Positions 17,319 to 26,430 are shown, numbered from the stretch's first letter. The stretch is DNA of 64,000 nucleotides from Ruminococcus sp. (GCA_020860605.1 JAJBTZ010000044.1:1-64000), one strand, 5' to 3'. Numbers and translations: made by a program. The notes: a model not told the origin generated them from the letters alone.

Positions 17319-17876
17319 ATGATTTCTGAAGAATTCAGGAGAATTTCAGAGCTTGAGCCCCGAGAAATCTCGACATATATTGACAAGAAGGCACAAAATG
17401 TAGTACAATATTATATTGCGAATAAGTTACACATCGCTACGGCTGAGAGCTGCACAGGCGGGATGTTGGCGAGCAGCATCACCTCGGTTTCGGGAGCATC
17501 CGAGATGTTTGAGTGTGGGCTTGTCACCTACTCGGAGAGAATAAAGTCGGAGCTCTTGGGGATTCCGATGGAGTTTATCTCAGAGCACGGCGTTGTTTCG
17601 GAAGAAGTGGCGCTGGCGATGGCGAGAGGGGTTCTCAAAAAATCAGGAGCCGATGTCGGAGTCGGTATAACTGGGATTGCGGGACCTACTGGAGGCACCA
17701 AGGAACAGCCGGTTGGGACTATATATGTTTCGGTTGTCTCGAGAGACAGAGAGATTACAGAGAATCTTGATCTCAGTGAACCGAGAGCTGATATCAACGT
17801 AAGACTTCGCAACAGGCTTATGGCGGTGTTATATTCGCTTGAGACTGCACTTGAAGTAGTAACAGGTCGGATTTGA
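17319..17876 (+). CDS. pncC: CinA C-terminal-domain protein, nicotinamide-nucleotide amidase
   Basis: 185 residues, essentially only the CinA C-terminal (PncC) domain, with ATAESCTGGMLASSIT, the GLVTYSERIK block and GVGITGIAGPTGGT. PncC hydrolyses NMN to nicotinate mononucleotide in pyridine nucleotide salvage. About 40 residues precede the domain and have no recognisable motif. GGCGGTGACGGG precedes the ATG. The N-terminal COG1058 domain of full CinA is missing. A nicotinate salvage gene, pncB, lies elsewhere at 46.7-48.2 kb. Confidence 0.9.
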   Translation: MISEEFRRISELEPREISTYIDKKAQNVVQYYIANKLHIATAESCTGGMLASSITSVSGASEMFECGLVTYSERIKSELLGIPMEFISEHGVVSEEVALAMARGVLKKSGADVGVGITGIAGPTGGTKEQPVGTIYVSVVSRDREITENLDLSEPRADINVRLRNRLMAVLYSLETALEVVTGRI

Positions 17877-17921
17877 GGCCCGTAGCCGGGCATTGCTTCT
17901 CAAAAGGAGAATCAGATTTAT

Positions 17922-19037
17922 ATGTCTATGCTCAACGAGGTTCGCCCTGTAGAAACGCAGGAACGAGACCGTTCCTTCAAAGGGAGAGTCAAAGATCTTC
18001 TTCCATGGAAGGGCGACAGCATAAAGGAAATAATAAGAAAAGTCGTGTATTTAGGCTCTATTTGCGCGCTAATTTATTGCGGGTACACGGTCTATGTTTA
18101 TCAGTTCGGAACGAGCGACATGTATGAGAATCAGGAGTATCTGTCGAACCTCTATCACTCTGCCTCTGACACTACGGAAGAAGCTGAGAATACTGACAAT
18201 ACTGCGGTTTCTGAGGTCACTACTGTTGACAATGTCGATGTTACGGATGACGTGACTACTGATGTTGAGGTTTCGAAGTATCCTGAGGGGATGCTCTCGA
18301 GCTTTGAAGCTATTTACGACATAAATTCAGATGTTATCGGCTGGCTTTCTATCGACACTCTTACCGATGACGATGGGAACGCCTATATCGACTACCCTGT
18401 CATGCAAACTACCGACAATGACTACTATCTCACTCACGATGTTTTCGGAAATGAGACGACTTATGGCGCGCTCTTTGTTGACTATAATGAGGAAATTACT
18501 GCGGAAGGCAATTCGCAGAATATCATCATCTATGGCCACAGTATGGCGAGCGGAACCTATTTCAGGCACCTGCTTGACTACAAGAACAGCGTTTCTACAG
18601 TCTCAAACAACAGAGTAATTACATTCTCAACGCTTTACGAGGAGAGTCAGTATATCATAGTTGCCTGCTTCATTATCGGCATTTATGACTATCAGGACAC
18701 GCTGCCACTTTTCGCTTATCACACAATCTATGATTTCGACACTATCGAGGACTTTGACTACTGGTATCAAAATGTCATGTATCGTAACTACTACACAACC
18801 GATATCGAGTGCACCATGGAGGATGAGTATATAACCCTTTCCACCTGCTCTTATGAGATTTCGGATCTGAGATGTGTTATAGTTGCGAGAAAGCTTCATG
18901 ATGGCGAGGACCCGAGTGTTTACACCTATAAGTCGAACCCGGACGCCCGTAAGCCTGCTGCTTACTACATCGCTTATGGCATGGACGTCCCGGAGGGCGG
19001 ACCAGATTACCAGTATTACAAAGAAGAAGACGAATAA
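17922..19037 (+). CDS. srtB: Class B sortase
   Basis: 371 residues. A cytoplasmic N terminus is followed by one membrane segment (about 41-61), an acidic Thr/Asp/Val linker (70-118) and the sortase domain. The catalytic His is H206 (IIIYGHSM), Cys C309 (LSTCSY) and Arg R317 (SDLRCVIVARK). Helical insert and spacing fit class B. Sortases cleave a C-terminal sorting signal and link the protein to the peptidoglycan peptide. AAAGGAG precedes the ATG at 17922. No sortase substrate is adjacent; a candidate with NPTTSD lies at 54589-55089. A second sortase follows 37 nt downstream. Confidence 0.93.
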   Translation: MSMLNEVRPVETQERDRSFKGRVKDLLPWKGDSIKEIIRKVVYLGSICALIYCGYTVYVYQFGTSDMYENQEYLSNLYHSASDTTEEAENTDNTAVSEVTTVDNVDVTDDVTTDVEVSKYPEGMLSSFEAIYDINSDVIGWLSIDTLTDDDGNAYIDYPVMQTTDNDYYLTHDVFGNETTYGALFVDYNEEITAEGNSQNIIIYGHSMASGTYFRHLLDYKNSVSTVSNNRVITFSTLYEESQYIIVACFIIGIYDYQDTLPLFAYHTIYDFDTIEDFDYWYQNVMYRNYYTTDIECTMEDEYITLSTCSYEISDLRCVIVARKLHDGEDPSVYTYKSNPDARKPAAYYIAYGMDVPEGGPDYQYYKEEDE

Positions 19038-19074
19038 AAAAGAATAAAACTTGACCAACAAGGAGTATAATTGA

Positions 19075-19959
19075 ATGAATCAGGCTAAACCGATCAATAA
19101 AACTGCACTTTTCCTGGCAGCTGTAATGGCTCTCAGCGTTTTTACCGCTTGCTCAAAACAGATTGATGAAGAGCCAGAAGTAACCGAAGGCACGACAGTT
19201 GCAACCGAAGTCACCACCGCTCCCACAACCACCACAGAAGCAACCACTGAACCTGAGCCAGAGCCTGAGATGCTCGAGAAGTATGTAGAGTACTATGAGC
19301 TCAATAACGACTTTGTCGGTTGGATTTCGATTCCTGGGCTCACCGATTCGAGCGGGGATATGTACATAGATTACCCTGTTGTTCAGGCAGATGACAATTC
19401 GGAATACTTGGAGCTCTCATTCGAAAGAGAGAAATCCTCTGCTGGCTGTATTTATGCTGACTACAAGGTTCCGATTACCGCTAAGAGTCATGCTGATAAT
19501 ATCACCCTCTACGGTCACAGCATGGCGAACGGGACCTATTTCAGGCATTTACTCGACTACAAGAACGGCGTTGACGTGGTTCAGGACAGCTATATAATCA
19601 ATTTTGATACCCTCTGGGAAGAGAACCAGTATGTCATCGTCGCCTGCTTCCTTATTGGAATTTACGAATGGCAGGACAGCGAACCGCTGTTTGAGTACTA
19701 CAAGTGCCGTAACTTTGACACGGAAGAGGATTACAACTACTTCTACGAAAACATCATGCTCAGGACCTACTACAACAGCAATGTTGAATGTGAGTATGGC
19801 GATGAGTTCCTGACGCTTTCCACCTGTGCTTACGACTTCGACGATTCACGTTGGGTTGTTGTTGCCCGCAAGGTTCGTGAGGGAGAGGACACTTCCGGCT
19901 ATACATATGAAAAAAACTCTTCACGCCACAAGCCGGACAGCGTCTCTTACAACTATTAA
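19075..19959 (+). CDS. srtB: Class B sortase predicted to be a lipoprotein
   Basis: 294 residues, paralogous to the upstream sortase (shared YGHSMA(S/N)GTYFRHLLDYKN block and LSTC). Catalytic H148, C251 and R259 are all present. The N terminus is a lipoprotein signal with lipobox FTAC (Cys26), then a Thr/Glu-Pro linker (30-65), so the enzyme would be lipid-anchored instead of held by a transmembrane helix as most sortases are. AAGGAG precedes the ATG. Co-transcribed with the sortase, SpoIID-like and transglutaminase-like genes. Confidence 0.92.
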   Translation: MNQAKPINKTALFLAAVMALSVFTACSKQIDEEPEVTEGTTVATEVTTAPTTTTEATTEPEPEPEMLEKYVEYYELNNDFVGWISIPGLTDSSGDMYIDYPVVQADDNSEYLELSFEREKSSAGCIYADYKVPITAKSHADNITLYGHSMANGTYFRHLLDYKNGVDVVQDSYIINFDTLWEENQYVIVACFLIGIYEWQDSEPLFEYYKCRNFDTEEDYNYFYENIMLRTYYNSNVECEYGDEFLTLSTCAYDFDDSRWVVVARKVREGEDTSGYTYEKNSSRHKPDSVSYNY

Positions 19960-20016
19960 GACTGAATAATATCAGAAATATTTGGCAAAAATCTTCGACA
20001 GAAAGGAGCTGACGCA

Positions 20017-21447
20017 TTGAAGAAAAGATTTACCTTAAAGCGAGTAATTATCATTATGAGCCTCGTGTTTGTCTATTCGGCTGCACTCTGCTATATCAGA
20101 GTCTTAGCTGAAAGCACAGTTTTAAGTGACGTTGCCTTCGATAGCGATTCTGCTTCGGCTCTGTCGGATGAAATAAGTGAGCCAGAGGCTGAGAATCTGA
20201 CAGAAGAAGTTGCCGAGGTTGCGGTTTACTACGACTCCCCTACCCAGAAGGCTGATATCGATTCTTACGAGATATTCGCGCCAGTAACGACTGAGGTTAC
20301 AGCTCAAGTGACCACTGTCGCTGAAACTACCAAGGCTGTGACTACGACTACTCCTCAGGAGACATCTGCGACCACCGTTGGGACAACCACCAAGGCTTCT
20401 ACTGCTGCCACCACCACAGCTGAGACCACCTCTACAAAGGCCACTACCACTGAGGCTACCACTACTACTGAAGAGGAAGTCGAGATCGACGAGGACGAGG
20501 ATGTGGATTTAGGTGACGATGATGAAGAGACTGAAGAAATAGTCGAATCGACAACCAGCTCATCTGACCTCTGGTATTCGGTATCGAACGATTCTTCAGG
20601 CAGCTCTGCAACCTATGCCAACGACAACTTAAACAACGGCAAGAGCTATAAGAACGAGACTCTCACCGTCTACGACTCAAGCTCTGGAAGATATGTCACC
20701 GACAACGCCTTCGATATCGTCTGCCAGGTCACTTATCACGAAATAGGAACCTCAATGGAGGAAGAGACCATCAAGGCTCAGGCAGTTGCCGTGTATACCT
20801 ATATCAAGTACTACGAGGCCCAGGGTGAATACGCTTCGGTTACTCTTAAGTCAAACGTGCCGGATAAGATTATAGAATGTGTTGAAGCCGTTGACGGGCT
20901 GGCTATGTACTATGACGGGGAATATATTCTCTCGACCTACTGTGCTGCAACTGCAGGCGTCACCTGCTCGAGCGAGAACGTCTGGGGTGGAGACAGAGAA
21001 TATCTACAGTCGGTTGTAAGCGAGTATGATTTCTTAGACACCGACAACTACGGAAGAGTCACCACCTACACGGCGGAAGAGCTCAAGAAGAAGATTGAGT
21101 CGAAGACGAATATCACCCTTTCGGACGACTATGAGAACTGGATTCAGATTCTTTCATACAATGACGGCGGATATGTCGGAAATATTGCCATTGACGGGCA
21201 CACGACTGCTGTCGTATCGGGAACCGAGAGGACTCTCACCGCTTACGTATTCAGAACCTATATTTTGAACATCCGCTCAACCTGCTTCACCGTCAGCTAC
21301 TCTAATGGAGTATTCACGTTTGTGACATACGGCTACGGTCACGGAGTCGGAATGTCTCAGGAAGGAGCAAACCTTTATGTCATCTACGCAGGGTACACCT
21401 TCGACCAGATTCTGCACCACTACTACACTGGCATAACGATTGCATAA
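20017..21447 (+). CDS. SpoIID/LytB-domain protein, surface-anchored
   Basis: 476 residues. A membrane segment (about 10-31) is followed by a linker extremely rich in Thr with Ala, Glu and Val (about 90-155), an acidic stretch and a SpoIID/LytB domain. The domain shows CQVTYHEIGTSM with the glutamate matching the SpoIID transglycosylase residue, IKAQAVAVYTY, and the C-terminal YGYGHGVGMSQEGANLY signature. SpoIID cleaves denuded glycan strands during engulfment. With the Thr-rich linker and sortase neighbours this copy may act on vegetative peptidoglycan instead, which is inference. Start is TTG at 20017 behind GAAAGGAG. Confidence 0.88.
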   Translation: MKKRFTLKRVIIIMSLVFVYSAALCYIRVLAESTVLSDVAFDSDSASALSDEISEPEAENLTEEVAEVAVYYDSPTQKADIDSYEIFAPVTTEVTAQVTTVAETTKAVTTTTPQETSATTVGTTTKASTAATTTAETTSTKATTTEATTTTEEEVEIDEDEDVDLGDDDEETEEIVESTTSSSDLWYSVSNDSSGSSATYANDNLNNGKSYKNETLTVYDSSSGRYVTDNAFDIVCQVTYHEIGTSMEEETIKAQAVAVYTYIKYYEAQGEYASVTLKSNVPDKIIECVEAVDGLAMYYDGEYILSTYCAATAGVTCSSENVWGGDREYLQSVVSEYDFLDTDNYGRVTTYTAEELKKKIESKTNITLSDDYENWIQILSYNDGGYVGNIAIDGHTTAVVSGTERTLTAYVFRTYILNIRSTCFTVSYSNGVFTFVTYGYGHGVGMSQEGANLYVIYAGYTFDQILHHYYTGITIA

Positions 21448-21451
21448 AACT

Positions 21452-22396
21452 ATGAAAAAACTTATTTCACTTTTACTGATTGCTGCTATTTCGCTCTCAG
21501 CCTTCACCGCCTGCGGTGAGACGGATGCTTTTTCGGATGTCACCACCGATGTGGCGGAATATACCTACTCTTCGGACGCTGAAGAAGAGCCGGAGGAAAC
21601 TGAAGAAGCAGAAGAAGATAGCACTGGCACAGCCATTTACGACAACACTGCTGTTGTCGAAGCTTATAAGACTGGCGACACGAGCGCTCTTTCGCAGGAT
21701 GACCTGCTCATCTATATGGCTGTTACGGATGCCATCGCTGAATTCTACACTGAAGGCATGAGCGAATATGAGATTATCTTAGCAGCTCACGACTATATCA
21801 CGACACATGTCACCTATGATCTATCGGAGCTCAGTCTTGTTGGCGGAGCTTCTGACGAATCGAGTACTCCTTACGGAGCACTTATCTTCGGCGAAGCCAT
21901 CTGCATGGGGTACACTACCACCTTCCAGCTCATGATGGACATGCTCGGAGTGGAGTCGATCATAGTTTCTGGCGAAGCTCTTGATGAGGAGCACGCCTGG
22001 AATATGGTCTGCCTTGACGGCAGCTGGTACCACGTCGACTGCACTTGGGACGACTATGTCCCCGATTATGAAGGCAGAAGAGCTTTCCACACCTATCTCA
22101 TGGTCACCGATGCGACGATGGAAATCGAGCATATCTGGGACAGGGATTCGGCACCTACAGCGGACAGCGAAGACTACATCTACTTCTACAATAATGGATT
22201 GTATGCCGAAACTACCGAAGAGCTTGCAGCGATTCTTGAAAAAGAGGCTGCTTCGGGAGACCTGAGGGCTGAGGTTGCGATTCCTCTTGAAAATGACGTC
22301 GAATTCCCGGAGCTTGAATCGGGAACCATCTACGCCTACTGGAGGATTGACCTTGGCGGGTACTCGGTTATCATATATTACTTCGACGAGCTTTGA
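21452..22396 (+). CDS. Transglutaminase-like lipoprotein
   Basis: 314 residues. The signal MKKLISLLLIAAISLSAFTAC ends in a lipobox, followed by an acidic Glu/Ala linker. The core has a transglutaminase/papain-like triad: Cys in GEAICMGYT, His in DEEHAWNMV and Asp in YHVDCTWDD. Such secreted proteins are usually cysteine proteases or wall-peptide-acting enzymes, not crosslinkers. The ATG at 21452 lies 4 nt after the SpoIID-like stop; no ribosome binding site is visible, so coupling is likely. The TTG at 21440 is an alternative start. Confidence 0.87.
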   Translation: MKKLISLLLIAAISLSAFTACGETDAFSDVTTDVAEYTYSSDAEEEPEETEEAEEDSTGTAIYDNTAVVEAYKTGDTSALSQDDLLIYMAVTDAIAEFYTEGMSEYEIILAAHDYITTHVTYDLSELSLVGGASDESSTPYGALIFGEAICMGYTTTFQLMMDMLGVESIIVSGEALDEEHAWNMVCLDGSWYHVDCTWDDYVPDYEGRRAFHTYLMVTDATMEIEHIWDRDSAPTADSEDYIYFYNNGLYAETTEELAAILEKEAASGDLRAEVAIPLENDVEFPELESGTIYAYWRIDLGGYSVIIYYFDEL

Positions 22397-22405
22397 GGTG
22401 ACTGC

Positions 22406-23134
22406 ATGAAGACTGCACTTGTGACTGGTAGCTCGAGAGGAATCGGAGCTGCTGCTGCGAAGGAGCTCGCAAGGCTTGGATATGCGGTAGCGGTGAACTA
22501 TAAATCCCACTGCGAAGCTGCGGAGGCTGTTTGCAAAGAGATCAGGGACTTTGGAGGCGTTGCAGAGGCGTTTCAGGCGGATATCTCCGACACTGAAGCC
22601 CTGGACAGGATGTTTTCCGAAATCAAGACTGATTTAGGCGAGGTTTCGGTTCTTGTAAATAACGCTGGCGTTTCCTATATCGGGCTGCTACAGGATATGA
22701 GCGACGAGGAAATCAAGAGCCTTAGCGACGTGAATCTCCTCGGAGCGATGCTTTGTACCAAAAGAGCTGTTCCAGACATGATTAAAAGGCATGACGGAGT
22801 GATTATCAACATCGCTTCGATGTGGGGAGAGGTTGGGGCCTCATGCGAAGTCGTATATTCCGCCTGCAAGGCAGGGATTATCGGGTTCACGAAGGCACTC
22901 GCTAAGGAGCTGGGGCCAAGTGGAATCAGGGTCAACTGCGTTTCACCAGGGGTTATCGATACTGATATGAACTCGGAACTCACAGATAAAACGATTAGTG
23001 AGCTTTGTGAGGAAACTCCCCTTCTGAGAATCGGAACACCAGCTGATGTTGGAAAGACGATTGCATTTTTGGCAAGCGAAGAAGCTTCGTTTATAACAGG
23101 ACAGGTTATCTCCGTTAACGGAGGAATTATTTGA
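22406..23134 (+). CDS. Short-chain dehydrogenase/reductase, FabG-like
   Basis: 242 residues, classical SDR size. Cofactor motif TGSSRGIG at the N terminus, NNAG in the middle, catalytic Ser in NIASMWG and Y-x3-K as YSACK. The C-terminal FITGQVISVNGG is typical of FabG-like 3-oxoacyl-ACP reductases. acpS two genes downstream is consistent with fatty-acid or polyketide-type chemistry, but no other fab genes are present, so the substrate is open. GAGGTGACTGC precedes the ATG, 9 nt after the transglutaminase-like gene. Confidence 0.9.
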   Translation: MKTALVTGSSRGIGAAAAKELARLGYAVAVNYKSHCEAAEAVCKEIRDFGGVAEAFQADISDTEALDRMFSEIKTDLGEVSVLVNNAGVSYIGLLQDMSDEEIKSLSDVNLLGAMLCTKRAVPDMIKRHDGVIINIASMWGEVGASCEVVYSACKAGIIGFTKALAKELGPSGIRVNCVSPGVIDTDMNSELTDKTISELCEETPLLRIGTPADVGKTIAFLASEEASFITGQVISVNGGII

Positions 23135-23149
23135 AAGGACAATTGAGCT

Positions 23150-23656
23150 ATGGAGACTATAAGAGAGCAGTTGGTGAGAAGACCGTTTACACAGTCAGAC
23201 AGAATCAAACAGTATGCTATAACCATTATTTCGTTTATTGTGGGATTATGCGTGTTGATACTGATGATAAACATCTTCAACGGCGTTTACTTCCTGGTGG
23301 GGCTTGTTATCGGAATTGCACTGGCTGCAGGAATTCTGTATCTCGGATATTACCTTATCGGTAGGCTGAATGTCGAGTATGAATACTGTGTTGCAGGAAC
23401 TTCAATCTCGGTCGACAAGATAATCGACAAAAAGAAGCGGAAGTCGCTTTGCAGCTTCGATTTAAGAGACGCCACCGGCTTCTACCATTCGAGAAAAGAG
23501 CAAGGCGATGCCGTTGCCTACAGCGTTGAAGGCGACGAGGGCGACATCTACACTATCGAATTCAGTGAGCCAAAGTCAGGACGGATTTATCTCTACTTCA
23601 CCCCTGACGAGAAAACCCTCTCTATGGTTTCCGTCTATCTTCCGAGGCTGTCATGA
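23150..23656 (+). CDS. Small membrane protein, function unknown
   Basis: 168 residues. Two hydrophobic segments (about 23-45 and 47-70) follow a basic N terminus, then a soluble domain with SISVDKIIDKKKRKSLCSFDLRDATGFY that looks like a bacterial PH-like or DUF6106-type fold. Conserved next to acpS in clostridial genomes as far as I recall, but without a known role. Its last four bases (ATGA, 23653-23656) overlap the acpS start, so translation is coupled. The ribosome binding site before 23150 is weak. Confidence 0.75.
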   Translation: METIREQLVRRPFTQSDRIKQYAITIISFIVGLCVLILMINIFNGVYFLVGLVIGIALAAGILYLGYYLIGRLNVEYEYCVAGTSISVDKIIDKKKRKSLCSFDLRDATGFYHSRKEQGDAVAYSVEGDEGDIYTIEFSEPKSGRIYLYFTPDEKTLSMVSVYLPRLS

Positions 23657-24003
23657 GAGTCGGAATTGACTGCGTGGATATCCCACGGATTGAGAAAAGT
23701 ATGGAGATTCAAGGCTTTCTTGAGAGGATTTTCTCTGAGAACGAGCTTAAGCTTTTTACTCAAAGAAAGATGAACCCTCAGACTATTGCTGCAAATTTTG
23801 CTGCAAAAGAGGCCTTTTCGAAATCTCTTGGGACTGGAATAAGAGGATTCAAGCTGAAGGAAGTGTCGGTTCTTCGGGATGAGCTTGGGGCTCCTTACAT
23901 AGAACTTTCTGGAAAGGCTCTGGAGATTGCGAAGAGCCTTCAGTTCACCGTCAGCATCACTCACACAGACACCGTTGCGACCGCGATTGTTATCGCCTAT
24001 TAA
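23653..24003 (+). CDS. acpS: Holo-[acyl-carrier-protein] synthase
   Basis: 116 residues, normal AcpS size. It transfers phosphopantetheine from CoA to acyl carrier protein. The N-terminal VGIDCVDIPRIE holds the Mg-binding Asp, and the second acidic site is Glu in NFAAKEAFSKSLGTGI; the C terminus has VSITHTDTVATAIVI where most homologues have SxSHxxxxA. The ATG overlaps the upstream stop. acpS followed by nnrD is a common clostridial arrangement. Confidence 0.95.
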   Translation: MRVGIDCVDIPRIEKSMEIQGFLERIFSENELKLFTQRKMNPQTIAANFAAKEAFSKSLGTGIRGFKLKEVSVLRDELGAPYIELSGKALEIAKSLQFTVSITHTDTVATAIVIAY

Positions 24004-24006
24004 ATT

Positions 24007-25005
24007 ATGAATATTACTTCTACTATCTCCTGGGAAGCTCTCTATCAGGCTGAACTCGAGGCCAATAAAAATAACGTCCACATCTCTGCTGTCCTGGAAC
24101 CTGACGGCGGAGATATTTCGTCTGTTGATAAGTATGCTGCGGAAGCGGTTATGAGGGAAAATATCTCTTCAAGGCCTGTGAACTCTCATAAGGGCACCTT
24201 CGGGAGGCTTCTCTCGATTGTCGGCTCGAACAGGTATCCGGGTGCTGCTGCTATCTCATCACTTTCGGCGCTTCGGTCGGGAGTTGGGCTTCTGAGCGTC
24301 TGCACGACAGAACATTCGGCGATTTCGCTTGCTTCGAATGTGAAGGAGTGTACCCTATTCCCCTGCCACTGCGACGAGGACGGGTTTATTAAGCCTACTG
24401 ACCATGAGCTTGAGGGGATTTTAGATTTGCTCAAAGCTTCTGATGCTGTTCTGATAGGCTGCGGACTTGGGCAGTCTGAGAGTACGATAGCTGTCCTTGA
24501 GGCGGTTATCGAAAATGCAAATTGTCCCATTATTATCGATGCGGATGGCATAAACCTTGTCTCAAAGCGCATAGAATTGCTTAGAAAAGCAAAGACAGAT
24601 GTCATCCTGACGCCTCACCCGGCTGAGCTTTCAAGGCTTGCCCAAGTTGACACGAAGACTGCCGTCAAAGAGCGATACACTATCGCGAAAAAGCTGGCTT
24701 CTCAGTACAGCGTGACCATCGTCTCGAAATCCTGCTCAACGCTGATTGTGAACGAGACTGAGGCATACGTCACCATGTTCGGGAACAACGGGCTCTCGAA
24801 AGGCGGAAGCGGAGACCTGCTGGCTGGGTTAATCTCTTCCTTCGTGGCTCAAGGGAAATCACCCGTTACTGCCGGAATTCTCGGCACTTATGCGATGGGA
24901 GCTTCCTGCGAAGAGGTCTCGAAGAGGCGATCTAAAACTGGGATGCTGGCAAGCGACATTATTTCCTATCTGCCTGAGCTTTTCAAGAACTTCGAGAGGG
25001 CTTGA
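24007..25005 (+). CDS. nnrD: ADP-dependent NAD(P)H-hydrate dehydratase
   Basis: 332 residues. The YjeF C-terminal domain: KGTFGRLLSIVGSNRYPGAA, a central GCGLGQS block, DADGINL, LTPHPAELSRL and the catalytic-loop NNGLSKGGSGDLLAG. It repairs hydrated NAD(P)H. The N-terminal epimerase domain of the fused NnrE-NnrD proteins is missing; instead there are about 60 unmatched residues. It starts 3 nt after acpS with no visible ribosome binding site, so coupling is likely. Confidence 0.93.
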   Translation: MNITSTISWEALYQAELEANKNNVHISAVLEPDGGDISSVDKYAAEAVMRENISSRPVNSHKGTFGRLLSIVGSNRYPGAAAISSLSALRSGVGLLSVCTTEHSAISLASNVKECTLFPCHCDEDGFIKPTDHELEGILDLLKASDAVLIGCGLGQSESTIAVLEAVIENANCPIIIDADGINLVSKRIELLRKAKTDVILTPHPAELSRLAQVDTKTAVKERYTIAKKLASQYSVTIVSKSCSTLIVNETEAYVTMFGNNGLSKGGSGDLLAGLISSFVAQGKSPVTAGILGTYAMGASCEEVSKRRSKTGMLASDIISYLPELFKNFERA

Positions 25006-25602
25006 TTGAGTTTGAGGCAAAAATTTAAAAAAATAACTGCGATAGTTTTAGCTGTGGCAGGTGCTATGAGCTTGCTTTGTGGCTGTGCTCTGTCGCAGAA
25101 GCTGACAAGCGAGAAGTCGCTTCCGGCTGCATTTACTGCGACTGCTGAGGTTGACTTCGACGACACCATCTATGAGATGCTCCTGACGCGTCTGAGCGAC
25201 GGCACGTGGAACGTTGAGCTCACCTCCCCTGCGATAGTCAGCGGACTTATCTTTGACGTCGAAGGCGAGGAGACGACCATTTCCTTCAAAGGGCTGAACT
25301 TCAGCTTTGACAGCTCGAAGTTCCCTGTTGGCTCGGTCGTATCGCTTGTAACGAAGTCGTTCGACAAGCTCGTGCCACTCGAGCTTGACGTCACCGAGGG
25401 CGAAGAGTCGGACTACTGCTCTGGCGAGACAAACGGCACCGTCTATTCCCTCACCTTCTCTAAAACTGGGATTCCGATGGTCTTGGAACTTGGCGAGAGC
25501 GACGATGAGAACTACATGAGGATAACTTTTGTGGAGTTTGAGCTCCTGAATTCCGAGAGCGAGGAAGAAAGCGCTTCGGATGAACTGATTATTGAAGAAT
25601 AA
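25006..25602 (+). CDS. Lipoprotein, function unknown
   Basis: 198 residues. Lipoprotein signal KKITAIVLAVAGAMSLLCGC with lipobox LCGC, then a compact domain of alternating strands (ATAEVDFDDTIYEMLLTRLSD, ISFKGLNFSF) resembling small LolA/LppX-like or DUF4251-type folds, and an acidic C terminus (EEESASDELIIEE). The start is TTG at 25006, directly abutting the nnrD TGA, with GAGAGGG upstream. Last gene of the 12-gene run. I do not recognise the family. Confidence 0.75.
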   Translation: MSLRQKFKKITAIVLAVAGAMSLLCGCALSQKLTSEKSLPAAFTATAEVDFDDTIYEMLLTRLSDGTWNVELTSPAIVSGLIFDVEGEETTISFKGLNFSFDSSKFPVGSVVSLVTKSFDKLVPLELDVTEGEESDYCSGETNGTVYSLTFSKTGIPMVLELGESDDENYMRITFVEFELLNSESEEESASDELIIEE

Positions 25603-25608
25603 ACTTAG

Positions 25609-25638
25609 CGCCTTGCCTTGAGCAGGGCGTTTTCTTTT
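25609..25638 (+). terminator. Terminator ending the 12-gene run
   Basis: CGCCTTGC (25609-25616) pairs with GCAGGGCG (25622-25629), one G-T pair, followed by TTTTCTTTT. Confidence 0.8.
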
Positions 25639-25670
25639 GAAATCTTAATAAAATCTTAAGAATTGAGCTG

Positions 25671-25699
25671 TTGACTTGAGCCTTCTGAGGCATTAAAAT
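25671..25699 (+). promoter_or_regulatory. Promoter of the C39-like peptidase pair
   Basis: TTGACT (25671-25676), 17 nt, TAAAAT (25694-25699). Transcription would begin near 25706, so the ATG at 25707 would be almost leaderless and the ATG at 25722 is preferred. Confidence 0.65.
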
Positions 25700-25721
25700 T
25701 ATATTAATGGAGATGAAGCCT

Positions 25722-26426
25722 ATGGCAACAGCTAAAGCTACAAAGAAGAAACATCTACTCAGAAATTTATTTATACTTGTCGTGATTATCGTGGTGGGAG
25801 TGTATATCTACGAAAATACGAAACCGCAGAACATGGTATATCTTAGCGACGTTATTGACTACAGCCAATGGCCTGACTATCCGACTGGCTGCGAGTCAGC
25901 TTCGCTCTACATACTTCTGCAATACTATGGCGTTGATGTGACCATGGAAGAAATAGTCGATGCTCTGCCGAAGGGTCCGACACCATATGAGGTCGATGGC
26001 GTTCTTTACGGAGCGAACCCTGAAAGAGAGTTTGTCGGCGACCCGAGGGATTCGGGCTCCTACGGCGTCTTCAACGAGCCTATAAGGGAAACCGCCGAGC
26101 AGTTCAAGTCGGGAGCCATCGCCAAGAGTGGCGCAACTCTTGAAGATATCAAGGAGATTATCGCAAGCGGAAACCCGGTTGAAGCGTGGTACACGACCAA
26201 CATCGAAGGTGGCATCCAGTACCGCCGTGAATGGCTCGACTACGAAACCGGCGAAACCGTCCGCTGGCCCGCCTATGAACACGCCGTAGTCATCTACGGC
26301 TTCGACGCCTACAACAACGTCCTCTATAAAGACCCAAACACCGGAAGCTCTCATGCTATGGGCTGGGACACGTTTAAGGAAGCATTTGAGGAATTGGGCG
26401 GGATGATTGTTTATTATGAGGGATGA
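25722..26426 (+). CDS. Membrane-anchored C39-like (papain-fold) peptidase, copy 1
   Basis: 234 residues. A basic N terminus and one membrane segment (about 12-30) put the domain outside. The core has YSQWPDYPTGCE with catalytic Cys57 and upstream Gln49, H187 in YEHAVVIYG and D204 in KDPNTG, the Peptidase_C39_2 layout. Such proteins are not linked to ABC-type bacteriocin exporters; substrates are usually unknown extracellular peptides. Start 25722 has GGAG 9 nt upstream. It is followed after 4 nt by a paralogue with about 70 percent similar core. Confidence 0.85.
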   Translation: MATAKATKKKHLLRNLFILVVIIVVGVYIYENTKPQNMVYLSDVIDYSQWPDYPTGCESASLYILLQYYGVDVTMEEIVDALPKGPTPYEVDGVLYGANPEREFVGDPRDSGSYGVFNEPIRETAEQFKSGAIAKSGATLEDIKEIIASGNPVEAWYTTNIEGGIQYRREWLDYETGETVRWPAYEHAVVIYGFDAYNNVLYKDPNTGSSHAMGWDTFKEAFEELGGMIVYYEG

Positions 26427-26430
26427 AAAA

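Noticed and set aside
17877-17900. Terminator between pncC and the first sortase
   Set aside because: GCCCG/CGGGC is a short stem without a T-run, so it was not called; the genes are treated as one run.
20280-20470. Repeat array or CRISPR-like structure
   Set aside because: The ACC/ACT-rich repetition is coding for a Thr-rich linker in the SpoIID-like protein, with no constant repeat and spacer pattern.
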